Positions 1 to 10,275 of a DNA stretch of 64,000 nucleotides are shown piece after piece. The translations under genes and the position numbers were made by a program. The DNA is from a virus. A model generated the notes under the pieces. That model was not told the origin of the DNA. It searched no databases and saw nothing but the letters and a program-made list of their open reading frames with translations. The stretch spans positions 25,306 to 89,305 of the IMG/VR virus record IMGVR_UViG_3300025645_000048, one strand, 5' to 3'. The stretch's first letter is position 1; every line of letters begins with the position of its first letter.

Positions 1-2
1 CT

Positions 3-530
3 AAAGAACTTGCTGCAATAAAACGAAGAGTGCTTAAAGGTAAAAATATTACATCATACTCTTCATTACCATCTATAGGAATGGAAGACGGTAAGTTAAA
101 GAACAATAGCAAGAGTGTTATTGGATTTGGGGATGATGGTAAGACTATGAAAACAGGAACTGAACTTATTGAACAAGATATAGGCGCTAGAATTAGTTGG
201 TCAAGTGATGAAACTTTAACTAATGGTATGGACAAAGTCTTAAAACTATACTTACCAAAATCATTACGAGCTGGTGCCAGAGCAACATTTGTAGACAACC
301 CAGATGGTGATGATTTAATTATAGAATATTATGATGCAAAAGGTCAACTGCAAACAATAGGAAAAGAAGTTAATACTGGAAATTTCTTTGTGGGTGGTGC
401 GCTAAAAGCAGCAGAAATAAATGATATTTTATATGATGCCTCTTTAGATATACTGAATCAAGAAAATGACAGAAGAAGAACAAGAAACAAAAGAGGAGTA
501 TCTAAAGAAGTAATAAAGTTCAATGGATAA
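3..530 (+). CDS. C-terminal part of an unknown virion-region protein (truncated by window edge)
   Basis: The reading frame is open back to the first bases of the window, so the gene starts further left; a GTG at 30 is only an internal candidate. About 175 residues are visible. They are hydrophilic with a glycine/aspartate-rich middle (VDNPDGDDLIIEYYD) and a basic tail (RRRTRNKRG). I recognise no domain. It overlaps the start of the giant gene at 523 by 8 nt, so the two are probably co-transcribed with the virion genes expected to the left. A structural or ejection role is inferred from position only. Confidence 0.7.
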   Translation, partial: KELAAIKRRVLKGKNITSYSSLPSIGMEDGKLKNNSKSVIGFGDDGKTMKTGTELIEQDIGARISWSSDETLTNGMDKVLKLYLPKSLRAGARATFVDNPDGDDLIIEYYDAKGQLQTIGKEVNTGNFFVGGALKAAEINDILYDASLDILNQENDRRRTRNKRGVSKEVIKFNG

Positions 531-3500
531 GTTTAAAGAACTATATCAATACCTCGTTGATAACGAGATGACTGACTTATCTGAAGAAGATTTTAAGGTT
601 AAATATGCTCAAGGAACAGATAATAACTCTATACTATTTACCTACCTTCAAGACAATGAATTAACTGATTTAGACCAACAAACATTTAATTCTAAATACT
701 TTCCACAACAAACACAAGTAGATGTTGATGTTGTTACTGATGAAGTAACAGATGTAAAAGATGGTCAAGAGGTTGATTCATCTACAATGGTAGAAGAAAC
801 TGTTGCTTATGATCCTAGAGAACAAGGTATGGATGACACAATATCCTACAACAACAATGCTACTGTTTTTGAAAAATCACTAGCATATGTTACTCCAGAT
901 TTAATTGATAGGGAAGAAGAAGAGGTGGTTAACAGAATGAATTATCATTTTGGCGACTATGGTTTTACTTTTGAAGAAGGGGGAGGTATGATGTCTGGCA
1001 TGGATGGAATGAGTGTTCGTGCAGAAAATGGTCAAACCATAAATGTAAACCTCGATCCAATATTTGGAGATTTATTCGGTGGTGAAACTCAAGAATCTAA
1101 CAAGTTACAGGATTTTTTAAAAAAGAATAAAAAAACTAACCCAGAGCTAGAGGCTTTTAATGCTGAGAATAATCGTAAAAGAAAAAAATACTTTAGCAAG
1201 AAGGCAGTTGATGAGGATTTAGATGATTTAAAAACTAAAGCTACTTCTATAAATAAACGAGCACAAGTTTATCAAACTGAAAAAACCAAGCATGAAGAGG
1301 CTATGGATGGTTTAATGATGGTGCCTTCACAAGAAAGAGGTGCTGAGTGGCAGTTAAAATACCAACAACAGTTAGCGGTTGGTAAAAGACTAAACGAACT
1401 TAAACAAACAGTATCTAACGAACTCAAGTCATATAGAACTATAGAAAAACAAGTTCATTCTGCTGTAGGAAACTACATGGAAATGAAATTAAATGATGGA
1501 AGTGGTCCTGGAACATTTTTAAAAGGTTTTTATAATAGTGTGGTGGGAAGAGGTATTTCTCAAATTTTTGCATATGGTGCTGATTTAGGAATAGACGGAT
1601 TATATGGTATAGGTCAAGCTATAAATGAGGATTTTTCTTTACGAAGTCTATCAGGTGTGACTGAAGAAGAGAAAAAAGAAAGGTATATAACTATTGCAAA
1701 AGATTTAGGTTATGATGTTCCTACTGATGTAATGGATAGTGATGAGTCTTATCAAAACTGGTTGAACAGCCTCAGTGAAGAAGATGAGATGGCACTAGAT
1801 GGTGATACTGATTTATTTACTTCACAATTAAATAAAGAAGGAAGAAAGGCATTAAAAGACTCTGGAAAAGAATTAAAAAACATTAATGGTAAGTTACAAT
1901 TATATAATCCTAAAGGTGGAATTTTAGGTAAAGGTGGGTATGAGGATGTTCCTGCAGACTATTTAGACAAAACCAAAAGAGACAAACTAGATAGATTAGT
2001 TTTGGATGCAGAAGTTAAGTCGGCAAAAAAACCTACTAAAGAGTTTATTAAAAAGAACTGGAATCAATTATTGTCTTTTGATGATGTTTCTGATGAAAAA
2101 ATTGCTGAAATGCGAGAAGACAGTATTATAGCCGAGGGTTTATTAGGCTTAGGTGAGTCATTACCGGCTATAGGGTTGTCATTAGCTTCAAGAGGTAAAA
2201 TAAAAGCAACTGGACAATTTGCTAATGTAAGAAACATAGCTGGAAGAATACTAGGGTTAGACTCTAAAGGTGGGGTAGCCCAAGTGTTAGCTTTTTCAGC
2301 TTTACAAGCTGAGGCAATGCAAGAGGAAATGGATGCTGATGAAGATTTTAAATATGTTACAGAAGGAGAAAGAAAATTAATTTTAGGCCCTACAGCATTA
2401 ACAGTAGCAGTATTAGAAAGATATGGTCTAAGAAATTTATTGCGTAATAAAACTATAATGACTGGTTTAATGAATCAAGTTACTAAGACTTTACCTCAAG
2501 GTGCATCTGCCGCACTATATAAATCTACATTAGAAAAAATAGTTAAAAGTAATATTGCCAAAGGAATATACACTAATAAAGGAGTAAAGTTTAGTACTTC
2601 TGTAGCAAAAGCAGCCTTAGCTGAAGCAGAAACAGGAGGCTTACAACAGATAGCAGAAATGGGCTACAAGGATATATGGAATGATATGAACGAAAAAGAC
2701 ATGTTCGATCAACCAGAAATGTGGTCTAAAGAGTTTTGGCAAGAAGCTAAACATGCTGCAATGGCCGAAGCAGTAGGTGGGTTTGTTATGGGTATACCAG
2801 GGGGTATAGTAAATGCCTATAAGGTTGGTGAAACTGATAATATATCTGATGCAACATTAGAGTTGTTTGATGCAATAAGAGGTGATAATATTACCATGAA
2901 AGCATACAAAGAACAATTAAATCTTCAAGTGGCTGATGGTACAAAAACACAAAAACAAGCTAATGAAGAGTTATTGCAATTTGAAACTTTATCTGGTGCG
3001 GCAAACACTATACCAGTTGATTTAGATATAACTGCTAGAAAAAAAGCATTAGGATTAATTTTTGAAAGACAAGGTCTTGAAGCAGAAATGGAAGGGATGG
3101 ATAAAGACCTAGGTTCTTACAAGAAAAAAGAAGCTAGAGTTGAAGAAATTAAAAATGAATTATCACAAATTGGAAGTGAACAAGCTGATGATTCTGCATC
3201 GCTAGAAAAGGAAAGTGAAAATATCCCTACATTTGTTTCTGAAGAAAAAATTACTAGAGAGGAATTAAATGAGCCTGATACTTTTACTCACAGAACAATG
3301 AGTAAAGATGCAATTACTAGTTGGGCTGATGGAGGTCAAGTGATTGGGAAAAAAGAAGATTTAGGAGATTTTGACTCTAGAGTACCCAATAACCCATTAG
3401 AAGCGGCATCAAAAAAAGAAGGCTTCAATAGGCAGTCTCCTAATTTCCAAAAAGGTGGTGTTTATTCTGGAAAATTAAAACCTGGAGAGTTTGTTGTTGT

Positions 3501-6500
3501 TGCTAAAGGAGAAAATAAATTTATACCTAGTGCAAGTTTTCAAAACAGAAAAACTTTTGAAAAAAGTGGTGGAATTTCAACTTTAAAACCAGATTCAAGA
3601 GATTTATCTAATTTTAATTTATATAAAGTAAATGAAAAAGGAGAGTTAGTAAAACAAAATTGGAACAATTATAAAACAAGTAAAAATGCCATTCAAAAGT
3701 CAAAAACAACGAGCATGGATGTACGCCAATCTTCCGGAGATGGCAAAACGATGGGAAAAGGAAACAAAGGGACCACTACCCAACAGAGCACCCAAGAAAA
3801 CCAAGATGCGTCTCAAACGAAATCGGAAGAGAAAGTAACTAAAGAAGAGCAAGAAGATATTGACGCCTTTTTTGGTCAAGAGGTTGGGTTAGAGGTTGAA
3901 TCTATTTCTGACAACTTATCTATAAACCGTCAACAAAAAGATGGTAGTAAGGTTAAAGACACTAAATTAAGCACACAAATCATAAGAAGAGCCAAGTTAG
4001 CTGCAAAAGCTATAAAAAAAATTGCTCCAAATGTAAAAATGGTGCTACACCAAACAACAGAAGAGTTTGAAAAGTTTGCACCTAAAGGAAATGGATATTA
4101 TAATCCAAACACTAAAGTAATTCATATAAACTTAGCAACTGCAAAAAATAAAACTGTAGCTCATGAGGTATTTCATGCAGTGTTTTTAGAAAAAATTGCC
4201 GGCGGTGACAAAGGTGCAATAGCAGCAGCCGACAGATTAATTAAATCTGTAAGAAAAAGTTTGCCTAATGATTCTATGTTAGCAAAACGAATGGATGCAT
4301 TTGCTAATAAATATAAAGACAGTGCGTTCCAAAATGAGGAAAGAGTAGCTGAGTTGTTTTCTTTAATGGCTACAGAGTACAAATCTTTAACTAAACCTGC
4401 TAAAAACAGAGTAGTTGAGTTTATTAAAAGTGTAGCAAAAAAATTAGGTATAAAAATTTCTAATGATTTTACAAGTTCTGATGAAGCTGTTATTGATTTT
4501 TTAAATACATTTTCTAAAAAAGTACAGTCTGGTGAAGAAGTAGTTGAGTCTGACTTAACTGCATTAGATGAAATAAATGAGCAACTAGCTCAAGATGGTA
4601 CTGCACCAATTGGTAATCCAACTGAAATAAATAAACCTCAAGAGGGGAGGCAGTCTAAAATAAAGTTTAATGATAGTTATCCTTTATCCTTAGTTACTCC
4701 AGAAAATAAAATAGATATAAATAGTCTTATTGATAATATTTCTAACAAAAAACAAAAAGTTTGGTTTTGGGTTGCAGATCAGTTAGGGCTAGGTAATGTA
4801 GATGGAATTGAAATGGATGCTGGACCAAGTTTTTCTTTACAACCAGAAAACTTAAAGAAAAAAACTATATGGGCAAGTGGTTTAGATAATTCAAAATTAA
4901 GCAAAAACATAGATGCAGCCGATTATATTTTTATTATAAGTGGATCACCTGAAACTAGTAAATTGTTTAATAAAAAAGTATTTGATAGATATATTAAAGA
5001 TTTAGGTGATTATGCAAAATTTAAAAAAGATGCATTAGCAACTAATCCAACAAAAGCAATAAGAGATAGTCTTGAAGAATTTGATAGTTGGTCGGCAATG
5101 AGAAAAAGTCCAAAAAGAAAAAACTTCTTAATAGCTCTAAACGAACAAAGCAGAAAGCCTAACACTAAATTTCATGCATTAATTAATAATTTAGGAGGAT
5201 TTGTAAGTGCTCAATCTTTAAGAGATGGGTTTTACAGAGATAATAATTTTGCTCAAAATGATATAATGATGGTGTTAAAGCCAACAGGATTAGGAGGTAA
5301 ATCAAATCATTCTACTTATTCTACAGACATCTTAGGGGATGTTGTGGGAGTTCCAGATGCAAAAATAAATGCTAGAGAAATAGTTCCAGAAAATATAAAA
5401 AAGAAAATAGAGGGAACAAATATTTCAGTGCAAACTTCTAGTATAGCTCCTTATGGCGGTTCTACTCAAACAGCAGTAAAAACCATCACTAAACCTCAAG
5501 AGGGGAGGCAACAAAGAGATACACTCGCTGAGATAAATGTGTTTTATAATATGAATAACAGTGGCTTTTTTAGTCCACAAGTCGATACATATAGATTACA
5601 AAAAGAATTAGATGCTTTAAACCAAGGTTATAAACTAAGACAGGCACCATACAATCAGTATGGTCAAGGTGGTGGATACTCTATATATGACTCTAGAGGT
5701 AAAAGAGTAAGACCACCTAAAGACAGTGAGTATAGACAGGGTAGGCAACAGAAGATGGATAAAGAAAACGACCTTCTAAAAATTATTGTTATAGGTAGGG
5801 AACAAGGTGGATTTAAAGATGGTGCTATTAAAGATTATTTAAAAAGAAGAAAAAAAGAAGTAAATGGCAAGTTAGTTCCTGCATATTCTGCAGCAGAAAT
5901 AAACAATGCTATGGAGGTGGTTGAAGGATACAATGAAGATAAATATTTATTTAAATCATTTCCTAAAAGTTTTAACAACATAGAGGGAGGTTTTTTAGCT
6001 GGTCTAAAATTGTTAAAAAAGGTAAATGCATACTACAAAAGACTTGTAACAAATAACGAAAAAAAGAAATCTGTAGCTGTTAAAGGCACACCATTAACTG
6101 AAGAACAGATAAGAGAAAAAGTAATAGAGTATTTTGTTAATTTAAAAGAATATCAAAATGAAGGTGCTCAAGGTAATAGGTTGACTGCACAACAAATGGC
6201 TATGGAAAAAGATTTGTTAGAATTACTTTTACCCGATCCATTAAAAGCTAACCCACAAAGAATTAGAGCTATAAACAAAAGAATTAGAGAAATAAAGTTT
6301 GATGAAAAGAATTTAAAAAAGGTACAAATAGCATTAAGAAATTATATAAGATCGGTTCTTCCAAGAGATTTATATACTCCAGGTGAAATTGATAACTTAA
6401 TTAATAAAGTAAATAGAATTAATAAAGAAAATTTTGACTCTGTTAAAAATGAGGTGTTTAAAATTGTCACTACTAAAACAAATAAATCTTTACAGGAATC

Positions 6501-9500
6501 TATATTTGATATATTGAACAAGAAGTATCAAACAATTCAGTCTGGTAGACTAAAAGGAGTAACAGTTGACAACGAAACTAGAAAAAAAATAGAAAGAATT
6601 AATGCAATGGTAGTAAACCCTAAAGCTACCGCTGATGAGATTATGAAAGCTAATGAAAAGCTTTTAAAAGAATACAACAAAATAACTCAAGAAGAGGTTG
6701 ATATAGATAAATCTTTTGTGTTTTCTAAAAACACAAGTGAAAAAAGGACACAAGTTAAAAGCAGTTTAGATGAAGATGCATTGAGTAGATTGGCAGAAAT
6801 TACTACAGCTATGCAAATAAACAATTCATTTTTAGCAGAAATGAACGATCCAAATAAAACCACTTTATTGTCTAATGTATTAAATTCTCTAAATCAAATG
6901 CAAGAGACTGGTAGAGCAAACTTAGAATATGTTCTTCTTAATGATGCAATTACTTACAGAGAAAATGAAAGGAAAGTTTTTAGAGAGATGACTGGCATAA
7001 ATTTAGATGCAAAACAATCTTTAATAGACCAAGGAGTTTCTGAAAATGAAATAACAGAGGGAATGATTAATGTAGAGTTTAATAGACTTAAGCAAGATGT
7101 ATCAATCGACGCTAAAAGAAAGGGTGGATTAAGACCTCCTACAGTCAGAAAAAGATTTCAAAACATAATTAATAAAATGTTAAACAGTTTTGATCGTAAT
7201 GTATTTGCATCAGCTGAAGATTTAACAGGCTTAATAGATAGAATTGTAACTCAACCAGGTGAATTATTTGAAGGTGACACACAGACGATTGTACAAAAAG
7301 CAGTAAGAGAAGCTACTAGAATGTACAAGGCTAGGATGATGGGACAGAAGGATATTTTTGAAAATAAAATGACTGAATTGTTTGGCAAAAGATGGTTAAA
7401 AAACAACGCTAAAAACTCTCAACAGACTGAGATTATAATAATTAGTCAAGCTAAAAATGACCAACTAGTAAAAGAAAAGGAAAAGGTATTGGCTGATAAA
7501 TCTTTAACAAGTGGTGAAAAAACAGCAAAAGTAAAAGGATTAGATGAGGCAATAGATACTAATACTATTTATATAAGTCAAAATCAGTTGATGTATTACT
7601 ACTCTCAAATGCAAGATCCTTCGCTTCAAGAAAGTTTTATAAATACTTTTGCACCTACTGGTAATTATAAAAATGAATTTGAGTCTAGAATAAGAAAAGA
7701 GTTAGAGGATAAGTTAGATCCTAGATTAAAAGAATTTTCTAGTTGGATGATAAATGACTACTACCCATCTTTATATAATCACTACAACGAAACATATAAA
7801 CAGATTTACCGAACAGACATGCCTTGGAATCAATTTTATGCAGGTAGAGTTTATAGAAAAAATGCCAATGATTCTGAAGGTTTAGATTTATTAGCTGACA
7901 GTAATAATTCTTGGATGACAAATGTAGGTGCTGCAAGTTCTAAAGTTAGATTACAGAACTCTAATCCAATCTCAATGGTTGATGGTATGGATGCTCTAAT
8001 TAATTATACTAAAGATATGGAGTACTTTGCTGCTTATGCAGTTCCAGTAAGAAATATTAATAAAATATTTACATCTCCTGCTATTAAAGAAACAATTCAA
8101 GAAAAGTATGGTAAAGATGTGTGGCAATATATTAATGATTCGATAGAAAAAATTGCAAACAAGGGTGTGCAGAATCAAGGTGAAACTAAGGTTATAAATT
8201 TATTTAACAATACATTTTTATTATCTCGCCTTGGATTAAACCCAACTCTTACTTTAAAACAGTTGACTTCATTTGTAACCTATGGAAATGAAATAGGTTA
8301 TATGAACTGGGTAAAAAACAGTGCAATAAGTTTAGCGAGTATAAAAACAAACTTCAGAGAAGTTATGGACAACTCTATAATTTTACAAGATAGATATGGT
8401 AAACCTATAACTAGAGCTGTAGAAAATTATTCTGACAGTAAATTTGAAGAACTTAATGCTAGAGATTTTTCTAATTTTGGTTTAGGTAAACAAAATTTAG
8501 ATAAAATATCAAAAGTATTAATGTTTACAACTATGACTGGTGATAAGGGTGCAATCTTAATTGGTGGTATACCTAACTATGTGTATTATAAAAACCAGTA
8601 TAAAAAGAAAAACCCTAATGCATCTAAACAAGAAGTAATTGATTATGCAATAAGAAAGTTTGAACAAGATACATTAAGAACTCAACAGTCTTATGACCTA
8701 CAAGACAAAGACTACTTTCAAAGCAAAGGCTCTATGGTTAGAGCATTCAATATGTTCTTGACTACACCAAAACAATACTTTAGAAAAGAAATTATTGCAA
8801 TGAGAAACATATATAGACTCGCATCGAGTGGAGGGTTTCTGTCTGCAAAAAACGCTAAATCAGGTAGAGGAACAATGTTCCAAAATTTACGAACACTAGG
8901 TGTTTATCATGTGGTTATGCCGGTATTCTTTCAATGGGTATCTTCTGGTTTTCCTGGATTAGCAAGAGGCTGGGATGATGAAGACACTGATGACATTGCT
9001 TTTGCAGCTATGCTTGGTAATTTAAATGCATTGTTTATATATGGTAAAATAGCTGAGACAATAGTAGATGCTGCTGCGGGTAAGCCATGGGTAAGCAAAC
9101 CATCAACAATTCCAGTATTAGGGCAAATAGCTTTACTGGGTGATTTATATGTGAGAATGAATAATGCTACATCCCCTGAAAAACAAAAAGAACACTTTAA
9201 TAAATTAATGGCTGAGTTAGTGGCTACTACTGGTATACCAGCTCCACAGCTAAAAAGGTTTTATGAAAATTGGAGTCAATTAGATAAAAGTAAAAGTTTT
9301 GGAGACTTTGTTTTAAAACTATTTAACTTCTCTCAATATGCTCAAAAGAAAAAGAAAAAAGGTGGAGGATTGACTAAAGCAGAACAGAAAAAATATTTTC
9401 CAGATTTATTTCCAGATGATTTAGAAGGAACAAATGAGGCAAGTGAAATAAAAAAAGAACAAAGAAGATTAAGACAAGAACTTTTAGATGATATGTTTTA

Positions 9501-9501
9501 A
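523..9501 (+). CDS. Giant polyvalent protein (2,992 aa) with a zinc-metallopeptidase motif
   Basis: This is a multi-domain phage protein of the large polyvalent type, probably packaged in the virion and delivered with the DNA (family knowledge and position, not proven). Visible in order: two N-terminal repeats of about 24 residues (about 5-28 and 36-59, core YLVDNEMTDLSEEDF); a hydrophobic helix region near 331-368; a possible ADP-ribosyltransferase-like or LPD segment near 918-1050; a gluzincin-type HEVFH motif at 1214-1218 in TVAHEVFHAVF, with a possible third ligand in EERVAEL downstream; a module (about 1378-1655) bracketed by identical KPQEGRQ linkers; long charged helices; and a C-terminal LPD38-like segment (about 2725-2765, AFNMFLTTPKQYFRKEI) followed by hydrophobic stretches. 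The ATG at 523 overlaps the upstream gene. It ends flush against a convergent minus-strand gene with no spacer. Individual domain functions other than the peptidase motif are uncertain. Confidence 0.88.
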   Translation: MDKFKELYQYLVDNEMTDLSEEDFKVKYAQGTDNNSILFTYLQDNELTDLDQQTFNSKYFPQQTQVDVDVVTDEVTDVKDGQEVDSSTMVEETVAYDPREQGMDDTISYNNNATVFEKSLAYVTPDLIDREEEEVVNRMNYHFGDYGFTFEEGGGMMSGMDGMSVRAENGQTINVNLDPIFGDLFGGETQESNKLQDFLKKNKKTNPELEAFNAENNRKRKKYFSKKAVDEDLDDLKTKATSINKRAQVYQTEKTKHEEAMDGLMMVPSQERGAEWQLKYQQQLAVGKRLNELKQTVSNELKSYRTIEKQVHSAVGNYMEMKLNDGSGPGTFLKGFYNSVVGRGISQIFAYGADLGIDGLYGIGQAINEDFSLRSLSGVTEEEKKERYITIAKDLGYDVPTDVMDSDESYQNWLNSLSEEDEMALDGDTDLFTSQLNKEGRKALKDSGKELKNINGKLQLYNPKGGILGKGGYEDVPADYLDKTKRDKLDRLVLDAEVKSAKKPTKEFIKKNWNQLLSFDDVSDEKIAEMREDSIIAEGLLGLGESLPAIGLSLASRGKIKATGQFANVRNIAGRILGLDSKGGVAQVLAFSALQAEAMQEEMDADEDFKYVTEGERKLILGPTALTVAVLERYGLRNLLRNKTIMTGLMNQVTKTLPQGASAALYKSTLEKIVKSNIAKGIYTNKGVKFSTSVAKAALAEAETGGLQQIAEMGYKDIWNDMNEKDMFDQPEMWSKEFWQEAKHAAMAEAVGGFVMGIPGGIVNAYKVGETDNISDATLELFDAIRGDNITMKAYKEQLNLQVADGTKTQKQANEELLQFETLSGAANTIPVDLDITARKKALGLIFERQGLEAEMEGMDKDLGSYKKKEARVEEIKNELSQIGSEQADDSASLEKESENIPTFVSEEKITREELNEPDTFTHRTMSKDAITSWADGGQVIGKKEDLGDFDSRVPNNPLEAASKKEGFNRQSPNFQKGGVYSGKLKPGEFVVVAKGENKFIPSASFQNRKTFEKSGGISTLKPDSRDLSNFNLYKVNEKGELVKQNWNNYKTSKNAIQKSKTTSMDVRQSSGDGKTMGKGNKGTTTQQSTQENQDASQTKSEEKVTKEEQEDIDAFFGQEVGLEVESISDNLSINRQQKDGSKVKDTKLSTQIIRRAKLAAKAIKKIAPNVKMVLHQTTEEFEKFAPKGNGYYNPNTKVIHINLATAKNKTVAHEVFHAVFLEKIAGGDKGAIAAADRLIKSVRKSLPNDSMLAKRMDAFANKYKDSAFQNEERVAELFSLMATEYKSLTKPAKNRVVEFIKSVAKKLGIKISNDFTSSDEAVIDFLNTFSKKVQSGEEVVESDLTALDEINEQLAQDGTAPIGNPTEINKPQEGRQSKIKFNDSYPLSLVTPENKIDINSLIDNISNKKQKVWFWVADQLGLGNVDGIEMDAGPSFSLQPENLKKKTIWASGLDNSKLSKNIDAADYIFIISGSPETSKLFNKKVFDRYIKDLGDYAKFKKDALATNPTKAIRDSLEEFDSWSAMRKSPKRKNFLIALNEQSRKPNTKFHALINNLGGFVSAQSLRDGFYRDNNFAQNDIMMVLKPTGLGGKSNHSTYSTDILGDVVGVPDAKINAREIVPENIKKKIEGTNISVQTSSIAPYGGSTQTAVKTITKPQEGRQQRDTLAEINVFYNMNNSGFFSPQVDTYRLQKELDALNQGYKLRQAPYNQYGQGGGYSIYDSRGKRVRPPKDSEYRQGRQQKMDKENDLLKIIVIGREQGGFKDGAIKDYLKRRKKEVNGKLVPAYSAAEINNAMEVVEGYNEDKYLFKSFPKSFNNIEGGFLAGLKLLKKVNAYYKRLVTNNEKKKSVAVKGTPLTEEQIREKVIEYFVNLKEYQNEGAQGNRLTAQQMAMEKDLLELLLPDPLKANPQRIRAINKRIREIKFDEKNLKKVQIALRNYIRSVLPRDLYTPGEIDNLINKVNRINKENFDSVKNEVFKIVTTKTNKSLQESIFDILNKKYQTIQSGRLKGVTVDNETRKKIERINAMVVNPKATADEIMKANEKLLKEYNKITQEEVDIDKSFVFSKNTSEKRTQVKSSLDEDALSRLAEITTAMQINNSFLAEMNDPNKTTLLSNVLNSLNQMQETGRANLEYVLLNDAITYRENERKVFREMTGINLDAKQSLIDQGVSENEITEGMINVEFNRLKQDVSIDAKRKGGLRPPTVRKRFQNIINKMLNSFDRNVFASAEDLTGLIDRIVTQPGELFEGDTQTIVQKAVREATRMYKARMMGQKDIFENKMTELFGKRWLKNNAKNSQQTEIIIISQAKNDQLVKEKEKVLADKSLTSGEKTAKVKGLDEAIDTNTIYISQNQLMYYYSQMQDPSLQESFINTFAPTGNYKNEFESRIRKELEDKLDPRLKEFSSWMINDYYPSLYNHYNETYKQIYRTDMPWNQFYAGRVYRKNANDSEGLDLLADSNNSWMTNVGAASSKVRLQNSNPISMVDGMDALINYTKDMEYFAAYAVPVRNINKIFTSPAIKETIQEKYGKDVWQYINDSIEKIANKGVQNQGETKVINLFNNTFLLSRLGLNPTLTLKQLTSFVTYGNEIGYMNWVKNSAISLASIKTNFREVMDNSIILQDRYGKPITRAVENYSDSKFEELNARDFSNFGLGKQNLDKISKVLMFTTMTGDKGAILIGGIPNYVYYKNQYKKKNPNASKQEVIDYAIRKFEQDTLRTQQSYDLQDKDYFQSKGSMVRAFNMFLTTPKQYFRKEIIAMRNIYRLASSGGFLSAKNAKSGRGTMFQNLRTLGVYHVVMPVFFQWVSSGFPGLARGWDDEDTDDIAFAAMLGNLNALFIYGKIAETIVDAAAGKPWVSKPSTIPVLGQIALLGDLYVRMNNATSPEKQKEHFNKLMAELVATTGIPAPQLKRFYENWSQLDKSKSFGDFVLKLFNFSQYAQKKKKKGGGLTKAEQKKYFPDLFPDDLEGTNEASEIKKEQRRLRQELLDDMF
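4632..4652 (+). repeat. Left copy of exact 21-bp direct repeat inside the giant gene
   Basis: The sequence beginning TAAACCTCAAGAGGGG is identical over 21 bp to 5490-5510, exactly 858 bp (286 codons) away and in the same frame. It encodes the linker KPQEGRQ (residues 1371-1377). An exact nucleotide repeat in an otherwise non-repetitive gene suggests recombination-based insertion or exchange of the module between the copies. Confidence 0.9.
5490..5510 (+). repeat. Right copy of exact 21-bp direct repeat inside the giant gene
   Basis: Identical to 4632-4652; encodes KPQEGRQ at residues 1657-1663. A third, degenerate version of the linker (QGRQQ, residues 1739-1743, around nt 5737) follows 80 codons later without nucleotide identity. 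This hints that the peptide itself may also be selected, for instance as an interdomain linker or cleavage site. Confidence 0.9.
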
Positions 9502-9693
9502 TTAAACTTCATCAGACAATGACTGAATTAAATCAGCCATAAGTTTACAAACTTTTTGCGCCTTGGCTTTTGCTTCGTTGTGATCTCTCTCCATTAAGTC
9601 TTCATATAATTCGGTGATGAGGTTGTGTGAGTTGTTTGTCACAAAGTTAATATGCTTAATCGCACTCACATCGTCTTGAGATATACCGTTCAT
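9502..9693 (-). CDS. Small hypothetical protein, 63 aa
   Basis: Last gene of the long minus-strand early block, converging on the giant gene with zero spacing. It is a predicted helical, acidic protein (AKAKAQKVCKLMADLIQSL) with no recognised domain. The ATG at 9693 has an A-rich leader on its own strand, as the other genes of this block do. Confidence 0.7.
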   Translation of the reverse strand: MNGISQDDVSAIKHINFVTNNSHNLITELYEDLMERDHNEAKAKAQKVCKLMADLIQSLSDEV

Positions 9694-9739
9694 TTTTTTT
9701 TACCCATCTATACCAAATATAAAAAAATTTTAGTAAGAT

Positions 9740-9955
9740 TCAAATGTCAGTACCTAATTCTTGGTTTATTTTAGCGATATGAATTTCTAGTCTACTAATC
9801 TCTTTAAGCAATCCTAACATGTTATGTGCAGATATAGGGATGCGTCCACCATTAGGATTATAGGTCCCAGGATAACAACAATTAATAATTAAAAATTGAT
9901 ATAAATTTCTTTTATATGATTTGAAATATTCTAAATCTTCGACTTTGTATATCAT
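9740..9955 (-). CDS. Small hypothetical protein, 71 aa
   Basis: No family recognised. The start ATG at 9955 overlaps the TGA of the upstream gene (ATGA), so the pair is translationally coupled. The centre carries CCYPGTYNPNGGRIP, which may form a turn or metal site; the C-terminal half is helical (LLKEISRLEIHIAKINQEL). Confidence 0.7.
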   Translation of the reverse strand: MIYKVEDLEYFKSYKRNLYQFLIINCCYPGTYNPNGGRIPISAHNMLGLLKEISRLEIHIAKINQELGTDI

Positions 9956-10275
9956 TTTCTAGGTTTTATGTATGAATTTAAACATATCAAATCTAAATAT
10001 TCATTCATATTTATTAATGATAAGTCTGTAAGTGTTAAATACTCTCCATGTGTTTTCATCACTTCAACAGCAAAAGTAATAGGTTCATTATAATAATGTA
10101 CTACACCACCTAACACATAAGTAGTAAAATTATTAGGAGAAATATCTCTTAGATTATCTTGTATAAACAAAGCTATTTTTATAGCGATAGGTTCTTCTAT
10201 CTCTTCTAGTGAGGTTACAAAGTTATCTTCTACTTCATAGCCTCTATCCTTTATGTACCTCGGTTCTAAATCCAT
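9952..10275 (-). CDS. Hypothetical protein, 107 aa
   Basis: Acidic protein of mixed alpha/beta character without a recognisable motif. It overlaps the VRR-NUC gene upstream by 32 nt and the 71-aa gene downstream by 4 nt, so it belongs to the same tightly packed early transcript. Function not inferable from sequence. Confidence 0.7.
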   Translation of the reverse strand: MDLEPRYIKDRGYEVEDNFVTSLEEIEEPIAIKIALFIQDNLRDISPNNFTTYVLGGVVHYYNEPITFAVEVMKTHGEYLTLTDLSLINMNEYLDLICLNSYIKPRK

